36,422 bases of DNA, taken from positions 1 through 36,422 of the forward strand of contig JAIRYJ010000014.1 in the NCBI GenBank assembly GCA_031267825.1. Reading direction: 5' to 3'. The position numbers and the translations under genes are program-made. Of the stretch, positions 1 through 7,238 are shown piece after piece; the first letter of the stretch is position 1; the number at the start of each line of letters is the position of its first letter. The notes under the pieces were generated by a model. That model was given only the letters and a program-made list of their open reading frames with translations, searched no databases and was not told the origin of the DNA. The stretch comes from Bifidobacteriaceae bacterium (GTDB taxonomy: Bacteria > Actinomycetota > Actinomycetes > Actinomycetales > WQXJ01).

Positions 1-136
1 TTCTGGCGGTCGCTTGGACCAGCCGGGAGGTTCCGTCCCAGTCGCGGTACCTGGCCCTGGCCTCTATCTTCCCGGAGACGGTGGGCCGGAAGAAGATCCG
101 CCCGCAGGTGCCCACATATAACCGCCGCCGGCTCAC
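1..136 (-). CDS. Tyrosine-type site-specific integrase, N-terminal fragment (runs off left edge)
   Basis: Only the first 45 codons are in the window. Read leftward from a GTG at 136-134, the frame stays open to base 1. The peptide has the arm-type DNA-binding pattern of actinobacterial and phage tyrosine integrases: a basic start, a V-G-T-C-G-R-I stretch, and then the hallmark A-R-A-R-Y-R-D-W-D-G-T-S-R segment ending in V-Q-A-T-A. The GTG overlaps the stop of the upstream excisionase-like gene in the tetranucleotide GTGA, so the two are probably translationally coupled. The catalytic domain lies outside the window, so activity cannot be judged. The protein would catalyse integration or excision at an attachment site. 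The nearby initiator tRNA gene is a candidate site. Identification rests on motif recognition over a short stretch. Confidence 0.75.
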   Translation of the reverse strand, partial: MSRRRLYVGTCGRIFFRPTVSGKIEARARYRDWDGTSRLVQATAR

Positions 137-363
137 AGCCTGCCCCCGGTGGCTGGTTCCCTGGTCGTGGCGAGCCACGCCTCCACGTCGGACAGCGCGA
201 ACTTGACGTGTTTGCCGAACCGGTGGGCGCGCGGGCCGAGCCCGCGCGAACGCCAGTCGTACACGGTGGAGACCGGCACCCCCAAGTAGTCCGCCAAGAA
301 CGCGACCCCGATCAGCGGCTCCAATCGGGCCAGCGCGTCCCTGGTCTGATTCTCAACGTCCAT
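133..363 (-). CDS. Excisionase-like helix-turn-helix DNA-binding protein
   Basis: A 76-residue protein starting at ATG 363-361. After about 20 acidic/polar residues comes a compact winged-HTH of the excisionase/MerR-like (HTH_17) type: the segment F-L-A-D-Y-L-G-V-P-V-S-T-V-Y-D-W followed by R-S-R-G-L-G-P and then the wing F-G-K-H-V-K-F and D-V-E-A-W-L. Such proteins are the usual partners of tyrosine integrases and direct excision. The stop overlaps the integrase start (GTGA), supporting a xis-int pair. The frame is open further upstream, to 564, but those codons do not look like protein and include the putative attachment-side DNA, so I chose the inner ATG. No strong Shine-Dalgarno is visible. 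It could instead be a repressor of the element. Confidence 0.75.
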   Translation of the reverse strand: MDVENQTRDALARLEPLIGVAFLADYLGVPVSTVYDWRSRGLGPRAHRFGKHVKFALSDVEAWLATTREPATGGRL

Positions 364-532
364 GCGGGCAAGGTGCGCGCCGCGCCCCCAAACCGCGCCG
401 CCGTGCCCGGAAACGAGACCAGCCGGACGGCATCGTCCAACGCCTACGCAGCCACCGGTTACGGAGGCAGCCGGGGACAACCCGGACCACCCGAGCGATG
501 AGGGACACGCGGCCGCGTTCCGGCGGCCATTT

Positions 533-552
533 CGATGGGATAACGATGGGAT
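533..552. repeat. Two phased direct repeats CGATGGGAT between xis-like gene and tRNA
   Basis: The 9-mer CGATGGGAT occurs at 533-541 and again at 544-552, an 11-bp period close to one helical turn. It lies in the non-coding stretch between the excisionase-like gene and the tRNA 3' end. That is where integrase arm sites or excisionase sites would be expected, but the binding role is inference. Confidence 0.4.
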
Positions 553-608
553 TGGCATCCACAAGTCCTTTCAGACAAGAGGAACACCAGCCTGACCAGG
601 CCAAATAG

Positions 609-682
609 TAGCGGGGGGAGGATTTGAACCTCCGACCTCCGGGTTATGAGCCCGGCGAGCTACCGAACTGCTCCACCCCGCG
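609..682 (-). tRNA. Initiator tRNA-fMet (anticodon CAT)
   Basis: The reverse strand folds as a standard cloverleaf. The acceptor arm begins CGCGGGG, the anticodon loop is CTCATAA with anticodon CAT, and the T loop is GGTTCAAATCC. Two initiator hallmarks are present: an unpaired first acceptor position (C1 opposite U72) and three consecutive G-C pairs at the base of the anticodon stem. The discriminator is A73, and the CCA tail is not encoded (the next bases are CTA). It is 74 nt long. It formylates and starts translation, so loss would be harmful unless another copy exists. Its 3' end faces the xis/int pair, a classic integration target. A promoter with 17-bp spacing sits just upstream. Confidence 0.95.
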
Positions 683-697
683 TCGTACAGGCTGGCC

Positions 698-726
698 AGT
701 CTAGGTGAAAACACATGCCGCCGCAA
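698..726 (-). promoter_or_regulatory. Promoter of the tRNA-fMet gene
   Basis: On the reverse strand TTGCGG (726-721) is followed after exactly 17 bp by TAGACT (703-698), a good actinobacterial TANNNT -10 box. It ends about 15 nt before the mature tRNA 5' end. Recognised by eye only. Confidence 0.55.
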
Positions 727-1063
727 ATGGACGACGTGCCTCATCAATGTTGATCGCGAACGGGGACGCTTGCCTAATTAGGGATGATCGCGAAACGTGG
801 TGTGGTGCTTAGCGGTTTGGGTGTGTGGCCGGTTCGCTGGCGAGTCATGAAAGGACTGTTGATGGCTACCAGGCGGCTGAGCCGTGCGGTTGGAGGCCGC
901 ACGCGCAAGCCGCGTGGTCCGGCCGACCAGGGAGCTGCTCAGCCCAGATGCGGCTGGGCCGTGCAGCTGGAGCCCGCAGGCGCACGCGGGCGGCCGGACG
1001 GCCCGGCGGCATCCTGCTGTCCACGCACGTTTATCAGCCGCCGGGCTCATCCGGCCTGTCTCG

Positions 1064-1080
1064 CGGGCCAGTTTGGCCCG
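1064..1080 (-). terminator. Hairpin downstream of UPF0182 gene
   Basis: CGGGCCA and TGGCCCG pair around a GTT loop, starting 10 bp past the UPF0182 stop. There is no clear T-run, so it is a modest terminator candidate. Confidence 0.35.
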
Positions 1081-1089
1081 AGCCCCAGT

Positions 1090-4000
1090 TTAGGTGGAGG
1101 CCGCTTGGCGGGCCGCTTCAAGCGCCCTGCGGGCGGTCGCTAAGTCCTTCTGCGCCTTGGCGTAAGCGTCCCAGTCGCCCGCCTTCATCGCGGCGTCAGC
1201 TTCAGCCAACGCCTTCAAGGCGTCATCCACGGCCTGGGTCAAACTACCAGCCTCACCTGACGGTGGCGCACTGGGTGACTGGCTAGCCGAAGAACTCGGA
1301 GACGGATCAGGCGATGGGCTAGCGCCGTCCTCACCTGGTGGTTCTTCACCCGGATCGATTGTTGGATCCCGGTCAACACCTTTATCGCCTGCCTCAGCTC
1401 CAGAATCACCCTTGAACACAATGTTTAGCGCCTCATCTAAGGTGTCCGCCACACCCACCTCAGTGCCGAACCCGACCACCACTTTCTGCAATGACGGGAA
1501 CTGGGTGCCTTGAGTTGCCTGGACATACATCGGCTGGACGTAAAGCAGGCCACCACCAACAGGTAAAGTCAGCAGATTGCCCCGCACCACTTCAGTGCCC
1601 TGGTCCTGCAGTAAACGGATTTGGGTCTTGACCTCAGGGTCAGACACAAAGGTGTTCTGAACCTGTCCCGGGCCCGCTACTGAAGCACCCTGCGGTAGGC
1701 GTAACAGGCGGATCTTGCCGTAATCATCGGCTACTTTACCGGGCGTATTACCAGTCTCAGAGTTAACCGCTAGGAAGCCTTTCAGAATCGAACGGTCATC
1801 TGTGCCTTGGCCAACTGGAATATAGGTTGAACTGAGAGAGAACACTGCCTCATCTTGGGTTGGCATCTTCAGCGTCAAATAATAGGGCGGCTGCTGAATT
1901 GGGTTTTCTTGGGTCGGATCATTCGGGGTCTTCCAGAAATCCTGCGAGAAGAAGAAAGACCGGGCGTCAGTCACGTGGTAACTAGCTAAAGCCGTGCGTT
2001 GAACCTTGAACATTGTTTCCGGGTAGCGCAGATGACTCATCAAGTCACCGGAGATCTCTGAAACTGGCGCCAAACTGTTGTTGTACACACCGGACCAGGC
2101 CCTCAACACCGGATCGTCAACGTCCCAGGCGTAAAGCGTGACCGAACCATCGTAGGCGTCAACCACCGCTTTGACAGAGTTGCGGATGTAATTAACTGAC
2201 TGAGCGGTGATCGCGTTGATTCCAGCGACGTTGCTCCGTGAACTGATCGAATCCATGGTGGCTGAACTCAACAACTGATGTTCAGCGTACGGGAAGCTAT
2301 CAGTTGTGGTGTATCCGTCAACGATCCAAGCGATCCGCCCGTCCACAACGGCCGGGTAAACCCGTTCGTCTAATGTCAGATACGGGGCCACCTTCTGAAC
2401 CCGGACAAACGGGTCACGGTCGTAAAAGATTTGCGATTCTGGCCGGACGTTATCAGAGAACAAGATGTTGGTTGATCCGAAACGCAAAGCGTAAAGTATC
2501 TTGTTCAACGCCGACCCGACATTCGGGCCGCCATCGCCTTCGAACGTGGTGCTGATCTGGCCGGAAGCTTCATCATCTGACGGGTAGTCAAGTTCGACTG
2601 GTTTATCCCCAGTGCCGCCACCAACTATTGAATAGTCCGGTGACGTGGTCCCAAAGTAAACCCGCGGTTCTGACACATCAAGCGCGCCGAAGGCCGGCAA
2701 GCCGCCCTCAAAGAACGCCGGCCAGCCTTGATCGTCAGTCGTGTTGCCGTAGGCGGCGGCCACACCATAACCGTGGGTGTAAACCGTGTGCTGGTTGACC
2801 CAGTTAGCTGATCCTTGCGGAATGCCGGACAGTTTAAGGTCACGCACAGCGATCACAGTGTCTTGTTTCTCACCGTCGATCTCATAGCGGTCAACCGATA
2901 AAACGGTCGGGAAATCGTAATACTGCTTGTTTTGTTCTTTCTGCCGGAAAGTCGGGCTGACAACGGTCGGGTCAAGCAGACGAATCGACGCGGTCGAATC
3001 AGCGTCTTCACGTAATGCCCCAGCCTGAGCGTCAGTCTTAGCTGTGTAACCACTTACTTCAACGTCATCAATACCAAAAGCGAACCGTGTCGCGGAAATG
3101 TTGCGTTCAATATAGGTTTGTTCCTTGTCCAGCTCTGACGGTTCAACTGAGAACTTCTGAATCAACGCCGGATAGGCCCAACCCACCACGACAGCCGATA
3201 ACACCATCAGACCTAACGCGGTGGCTGGCAGTTTCCAATCACCTTTCCAGGCCGCGACGGCGAACATGACAGCGACAAACAACGCTATACAAGCCAGGAT
3301 TAGTTTGGCCGGCATATTGGCGTTAACAGCGGTGTAGCCGGCACCATCGGCTCCGCCGTTGTTGACATCCGCCAGCATGGAGTAACGGTCAAGGAAATAC
3401 CGCACGCCGATCAGTACGCTGAAAACAGCCGCCATCAAGCCAAGTTGAACTCTGGCCGCCCGTGTCATCTGTACTTTGACTCCTCCACCAAGGCGCACAC
3501 CACGGTAAAGGTAATGCATCACTAATGATGCGATAAGTGACATTAGCGCCACGCCAGTCAAGTAGGAAACAGCGAACCGGATAGCTGGCAGCTCAAAAAT
3601 GTAGAACGACGCGTCAAGATGGAATTGCGGGTCAACTTGACCAAACTTAGTTGAGTTGATGGCTAGCAGCACCGTTTCCCATTGGGCGGAGGCGTTGCCG
3701 GCCGCGAACAAACCCAACACCAACGGCACAATAATCAAAGCTGGGCGCCGGAGTGGTTCAAATTGTTGCTGATAGCGTTCCAGGACTTGTTCCGAACCGG
3801 TCGATGGCGCGTAAACCGGTCGACCGCGATAAGCCAGCACCAGCGCTGCCCAAGTGGCCGCCGCCATCACCACCAAACCGATCAGGAATAGGACGATCCG
3901 CGCCACCCATTGAGTGGTGAAAACCTGCAGGAATCCGATTTGTCTGAACCACAGCACCTCCGTCCAGACACGTGAAGCGCCAAGTAGCGCCAAACCCAGC

Positions 4001-4122
4001 AGCACAAGGATCGCGATGGTCCAAAACACCGGCGAGCGCCACATTGGGCGGCCCGGTGCCAGACGCGGGCTGGGGTCTTTAGGTTGACGGGGCGGACGCG
4101 GTGGCAAATTTATTGAGAACAC
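1090..4122 (-). CDS. UPF0182 family multi-pass membrane protein
   Basis: The protein is 1010 residues, the usual size of the actinobacterial UPF0182 family (M. tuberculosis Rv3193c type), whose function is not established. A short basic, proline-rich N-terminus precedes about seven hydrophobic helices within the first 320 residues (roughly 32-49, 76-97, 128-144, 183-202, 225-244, 274-291, 298-320). A large, probably extracytoplasmic domain of about 550 residues follows. The C-terminus is an acidic/Ser/Pro linker (about residues 905-955) and then an alanine-rich helix ending in A-A-R-Q-A-A-S-T. The start is GTG at 4122-4120 with a weak ribosome site; a second candidate is the Met at residue 27 just before the first helix. 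In mycobacteria this gene adjoins the PDZ/Lon protease and DUF2342 genes, also found here, but a GH3 gene separates them in this window. Confidence 0.9.
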   Translation of the reverse strand: MFSINLPPRPPRQPKDPSPRLAPGRPMWRSPVFWTIAILVLLGLALLGASRVWTEVLWFRQIGFLQVFTTQWVARIVLFLIGLVVMAAATWAALVLAYRGRPVYAPSTGSEQVLERYQQQFEPLRRPALIIVPLVLGLFAAGNASAQWETVLLAINSTKFGQVDPQFHLDASFYIFELPAIRFAVSYLTGVALMSLIASLVMHYLYRGVRLGGGVKVQMTRAARVQLGLMAAVFSVLIGVRYFLDRYSMLADVNNGGADGAGYTAVNANMPAKLILACIALFVAVMFAVAAWKGDWKLPATALGLMVLSAVVVGWAYPALIQKFSVEPSELDKEQTYIERNISATRFAFGIDDVEVSGYTAKTDAQAGALREDADSTASIRLLDPTVVSPTFRQKEQNKQYYDFPTVLSVDRYEIDGEKQDTVIAVRDLKLSGIPQGSANWVNQHTVYTHGYGVAAAYGNTTDDQGWPAFFEGGLPAFGALDVSEPRVYFGTTSPDYSIVGGGTGDKPVELDYPSDDEASGQISTTFEGDGGPNVGSALNKILYALRFGSTNILFSDNVRPESQIFYDRDPFVRVQKVAPYLTLDERVYPAVVDGRIAWIVDGYTTTDSFPYAEHQLLSSATMDSISSRSNVAGINAITAQSVNYIRNSVKAVVDAYDGSVTLYAWDVDDPVLRAWSGVYNNSLAPVSEISGDLMSHLRYPETMFKVQRTALASYHVTDARSFFFSQDFWKTPNDPTQENPIQQPPYYLTLKMPTQDEAVFSLSSTYIPVGQGTDDRSILKGFLAVNSETGNTPGKVADDYGKIRLLRLPQGASVAGPGQVQNTFVSDPEVKTQIRLLQDQGTEVVRGNLLTLPVGGGLLYVQPMYVQATQGTQFPSLQKVVVGFGTEVGVADTLDEALNIVFKGDSGAEAGDKGVDRDPTIDPGEEPPGEDGASPSPDPSPSSSASQSPSAPPSGEAGSLTQAVDDALKALAEADAAMKAGDWDAYAKAQKDLATARRALEAARQAAST

Positions 4123-4477
4123 CCGTTAATACTCACACATCAAGCTGAGAGTTTGGTCCGCGCATCAAACCGGTTCGCGCTTTAGACGGCCAATGTGGCG
4201 GCGCAGGTTGGCCTTTGGGTCGATTATTGGACGATGCCGTCCAAGTGGTTCCAGCCCACACCACGCACCAGCCTCGGCGGCATCGGTCTGGCCGGAAGGA
4301 CGGGACAGTCCGGCCGACGGCGTGACCGCCCGCCAAACCGGGTCGAACTAAGCGCGACGGGCCTTGACCGGCGGCCCGGTGGCATCGCCCAACCCGGCCC
4401 GGTGGCATCGCCCAACCCGACCCGGCGGCATCGCCCAACCCGGCCCGGCGGCATCGCCCAACAAAACCGGCGCCCGC
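4123..4477. other. Non-coding gap between GH3 and UPF0182 genes, repeat-bearing
   Basis: No gene is recognised. The right third is a four-copy 23-bp tandem array. One copy of the recurrent 11-mer CGATGCCGTCC lies at 4232-4242, and the related CGATGCCGCC lies at 4276-4285 (reverse strand). Confidence 0.5.
4371..4462. repeat. Four tandem 23-bp repeats
   Basis: Units at 4371-4393, 4394-4416, 4417-4439 and 4440-4462 share the invariant part GGCATCGCCCAAC. They differ at one or two positions in the C/G-rich part (GGTGG in copies 1-2, GGCGG in copies 3-4). There are no spacers between units, so it is a minisatellite-like array and not a CRISPR. It ends 16 bp before the stop codon of the GH3 gene. 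Confidence 0.9.
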
Positions 4478-6949
4478 CTACAAACTGATGACGGCCCGTT
4501 CCGGCAAATCAAACAAGCTGAAACCAACTCTCACGGTGTATTCACCCGGCTCGAAGCGCCACTCGTCATCCCAATAAGCCAAAGCCCGGTCCTCCAGGCG
4601 CAAACTCAACGTCGCTGAACAGCCAGCGTCAAGATGAACCGCCGCGAAATCAACCAGCCAACGGACCGGCCGATCAACAACCGAATCAGGCTTCTCGGCG
4701 TAAACCTGAATGACCTGTTTGCCGGGCCGCGCACCAGTGTTGGTGACAACCACCTGGACGGATGTCGCCCCCGCCTCGCGCTCAACGCCCACTAATTCGA
4801 TCCCCCAAGTGGTGTAACCCAAACCGAAACCGAACGGATAAGCCGGACTGACACCTGACTTCAACCAAGCCCGGTAACCAACGTGGATGCCTTCGTCGTA
4901 GCGGACCTGGCCGTCGCGCGGTGTCACATCCAAAACCGGCACATCCTCCTGGAGAGCGGGCCAGGTGGTTGGCAGACGTCCGCCCGGCTCGGCCACACCA
5001 GTCAACATGTCACCGACGGCGTGGCCATATTCCTGGCCACCGAAATAGGTCAACAAGATGGCGGCGACCTCTTCACGCCAATCCATTACCACCGGGGAGC
5101 CCGCGTTGACGATCACCAAAGTCTGCGGATTAGCCGCCGCCACCGCTCGTACCAGGTCATCTTGTCTGCCTGGTAGCTGAAGCGAAGTCCGGTCATAGCC
5201 TTCAGATTCGACTTGTTCGTTGGTTCCAACTACCACCACAGCGACATCTGACTGGGCCGCTAAGTCAGCTGCGGCCCGCAACAATTCATCTGAATCAGCC
5301 TCCGGATCAGGCTCAGTACCAACAGTCAAAGCGAAAGCGTCAGCGAAGGCTTCTGCTAGCGGGTCGCCCGACTGCGGCAGATCAGCTTCCAGACGGATAT
5401 CCAGCGGCTGGTTCGCGACAGCTGTTAGACGCGCACTAGCCGACGGCGGGTCCAGCACTGAGCCGCCAACATCTGTCCCATCCAGGTCAGCTTTTCGCTG
5501 GCCAACTATCTGGCCGTCAACTATTAGCCGGCTTTGACCGGTGGCGGCGAAACCAAGGAGCAACGGACCGGTCTGATCCGGTGTGTACCTAGTTGAGAGT
5601 CTGACCGTCGCTGACTGTCCGACAGGCGCATCACCACCCATGTAAAGCAGTTTGCTGGCAAACCGTTCCTCAGCGAAAACCACCGCACCTTCGGCGTCAA
5701 GCAGTTCAACCTGAACGCCTGGCCCGCCAGTCACCGGGTTAGTCAACCTGTCTAACGCCAGCGGTGTGATCCCCTGATGGGCGATCGCCCCAACCGCGAA
5801 ACGGACATCCGCTTCAGGGAACGCCTGACGGATGCCTTCCAGTGGCGAAACCACCGTCTCAGGGAAAACTGTGGCGCTGCCTCCGCCTTGGGTCCGGGCG
5901 GACCGCGCGTTTTCACCTAGCACGGCGATCGAATGGACGTCAGCCGCGATTGGCAGCAGGGCGTTGTTACGCAGCAGAACAGACCCAGCACTGGCGGCGT
6001 TACGCGCCAGGCCGATGCCGTCCAGTTCAGTTACCGGATCTTCGACAGCGGGCGGCACCCCAGCTATCGCACCTAGCCAGCCGGCCAGCCGCAAAATGCG
6101 CCTGACCTTAGTATCTATGGTGGTCTCGGAGATTCGCCCAGCTTCGACCGCTTCAACTAAAGCATCACCCCAAGGCCCGGACGGACCAGGCATTACCAGG
6201 TCTTGGGAGTAGCGCGCACTATCCAGGTGACGCACCGCGGTCCAATCGCTCACCACCACGCCAGCGAAACCCCATTCGCTCTTGAGTGGTGTTTCAAGCA
6301 GATCGTTCTGTGTCATGGTGGCGCCATTAACCGAGTTGTAGGCGCTCATCACCAGCCAGGCGCCAGCTTGTTGAACGGTTTTCTCAAACGGCCAGAGATA
6401 AAGCTCACGCAGCGCCCGCTGGCTGACCACCACGTCCGCCGTGAACCGTTCAGTCTCGAAATCGTTGGCCACATAGTGTTTCGGTGTGGCGCCGACGCCT
6501 CCGGCTTGAACACCAGCCACATAGGCGGCCGCCAGTTCACCAGTTAGCAGCGGGTCTTCACTGAAAGCCTCAAAATGCCGCCCACCTAGCGGTGACCGGT
6601 GCAAGTTGATGGTTGGCCCGAGGATCACATCAACCCCTTTACGTCTCGCTTCAGTGGCGCAAACCGCGCCATAACGCCAAGCCAGACAGCGATCCCAAGC
6701 GGATGATAAAGCGGTGGCGGATGGCGGATTGAGCGACGGTGAGCGTTCATCCCAGACTTCGCCACGCACCCCGCTGGGACCGTCAGACAGGACCAGTCGG
6801 CGCAAGCCGATGCTTTCAAGTGGCCAGGTTGACCAGAAGTCCTGGCCGGTCAAAAGCCGGACCTTGTCCTCAAGCCTCAACTGGGTTATCAGTTGGCTGA
6901 TATGTTCCTCAGTCAGGTTGCTTCGGGCTGGGATTTGATCCTTGATCAT
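4478..6949 (-). CDS. Glycoside hydrolase family 3 beta-glycosidase with PA14-like insertion
   Basis: This 823-residue enzyme probably hydrolyses terminal beta-linked glucose or related sugars from oligosaccharides. There is no signal peptide, so it likely acts in the cytoplasm on imported saccharides. The GH3 barrel occupies about residues 15-300, with the K-H-Y-V-A-N-D motif at 157-163 and the nucleophile Asp235 in V-V-V-S-D-W. The alpha/beta sandwich carries N-E-Q-V-E-S-E-G-Y-D-R (about residue 590), where a glutamate is the probable acid/base. A PA14-like beta insertion lies at about 390-530, and a fibronectin-III-like domain closes the C-terminus. This architecture is that of Kluyveromyces BglI-type beta-glucosidases. 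The start is ATG 6949 with an AAGGAGA ribosome site. No transporter or regulator gene is adjacent. Substrate is unproven. Confidence 0.92.
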   Translation of the reverse strand: MIKDQIPARSNLTEEHISQLITQLRLEDKVRLLTGQDFWSTWPLESIGLRRLVLSDGPSGVRGEVWDERSPSLNPPSATALSSAWDRCLAWRYGAVCATEARRKGVDVILGPTINLHRSPLGGRHFEAFSEDPLLTGELAAAYVAGVQAGGVGATPKHYVANDFETERFTADVVVSQRALRELYLWPFEKTVQQAGAWLVMSAYNSVNGATMTQNDLLETPLKSEWGFAGVVVSDWTAVRHLDSARYSQDLVMPGPSGPWGDALVEAVEAGRISETTIDTKVRRILRLAGWLGAIAGVPPAVEDPVTELDGIGLARNAASAGSVLLRNNALLPIAADVHSIAVLGENARSARTQGGGSATVFPETVVSPLEGIRQAFPEADVRFAVGAIAHQGITPLALDRLTNPVTGGPGVQVELLDAEGAVVFAEERFASKLLYMGGDAPVGQSATVRLSTRYTPDQTGPLLLGFAATGQSRLIVDGQIVGQRKADLDGTDVGGSVLDPPSASARLTAVANQPLDIRLEADLPQSGDPLAEAFADAFALTVGTEPDPEADSDELLRAAADLAAQSDVAVVVVGTNEQVESEGYDRTSLQLPGRQDDLVRAVAAANPQTLVIVNAGSPVVMDWREEVAAILLTYFGGQEYGHAVGDMLTGVAEPGGRLPTTWPALQEDVPVLDVTPRDGQVRYDEGIHVGYRAWLKSGVSPAYPFGFGLGYTTWGIELVGVEREAGATSVQVVVTNTGARPGKQVIQVYAEKPDSVVDRPVRWLVDFAAVHLDAGCSATLSLRLEDRALAYWDDEWRFEPGEYTVRVGFSLFDLPERAVISL

Positions 6950-6980
6950 GTCCTGGTCTCCTTGGTTGTTTGGTTATCTG

Positions 6981-7107
6981 GGAGGCTGTCATTCAACACC
7001 CTCCTAGGAGGTCCCCCAGCGCCTTATCGCCGCGTTTCCGCTGGTGAGAGCTTCGCTCACAGCGCGTCAACTTGGGCCGCGGAGGGTGTCATTCAACACC
7101 CTCCTAG
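6981..7107. repeat. Composite repeat A: 69-bp core bracketed by two matching hairpins
   Basis: A 27-bp sequence occurs at 6981-7007 and, with one mismatch, at 7081-7107, exactly 100 bp apart. Each forms a hairpin (right copy: GAGGGTGT, loop CATTCA, ACACCCTC). Between and partly overlapping them, 7003-7071 is a 69-bp core that is about 93% identical to the reverse complement of 23573-23641. The core contains an internal stem (GTGAG/CTCAC). It lies between the PDZ/Lon protease gene and the GH3 gene, where it could end transcription of the former. See composite repeat B for the second copy. Confidence 0.85.
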
Positions 7108-7238
7108 CGTCCGGCGTACCGCGGGCCTGGCCTCCTTCGGGGCCAGGCCCGCGGGCAATCGTATAGCCGAACGCCAGGCCACTCGCGGGATCAGCCAAGG
7201 TGGCTCCGCCAACCGGCAGCGGCCGGACCGCCGACCCC

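Larger units (their letters stand above)
683..1089. other. Non-coding gap between tRNA-fMet and UPF0182 gene
   Basis: I see no convincing gene here. Open frames exist on both strands, but their translations are proline/arginine-rich shadows without domain features. The gap holds the tRNA promoter, a repeated 10-mer TGATCGCGAA (751-760 and 785-794, 34 bp apart), and at 1064-1080 a hairpin just past the end of the UPF0182 gene. Confidence 0.5.

Noticed and set aside
784-1143. Small forward gene after the tRNA
   Set aside because: Arginine/glycine-rich translation without recognisable features, overlaps the UPF0182 3' end, and equally long frames exist on the other strand.
4133-4438. 101-codon reverse frame upstream of the UPF0182 gene
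   Set aside because: Starts inside the tandem array and translates the repeats; no family resemblance.
4371-4462. Possible CRISPR array
   Set aside because: Units are directly adjacent with no spacers, and no cas genes are in the window.
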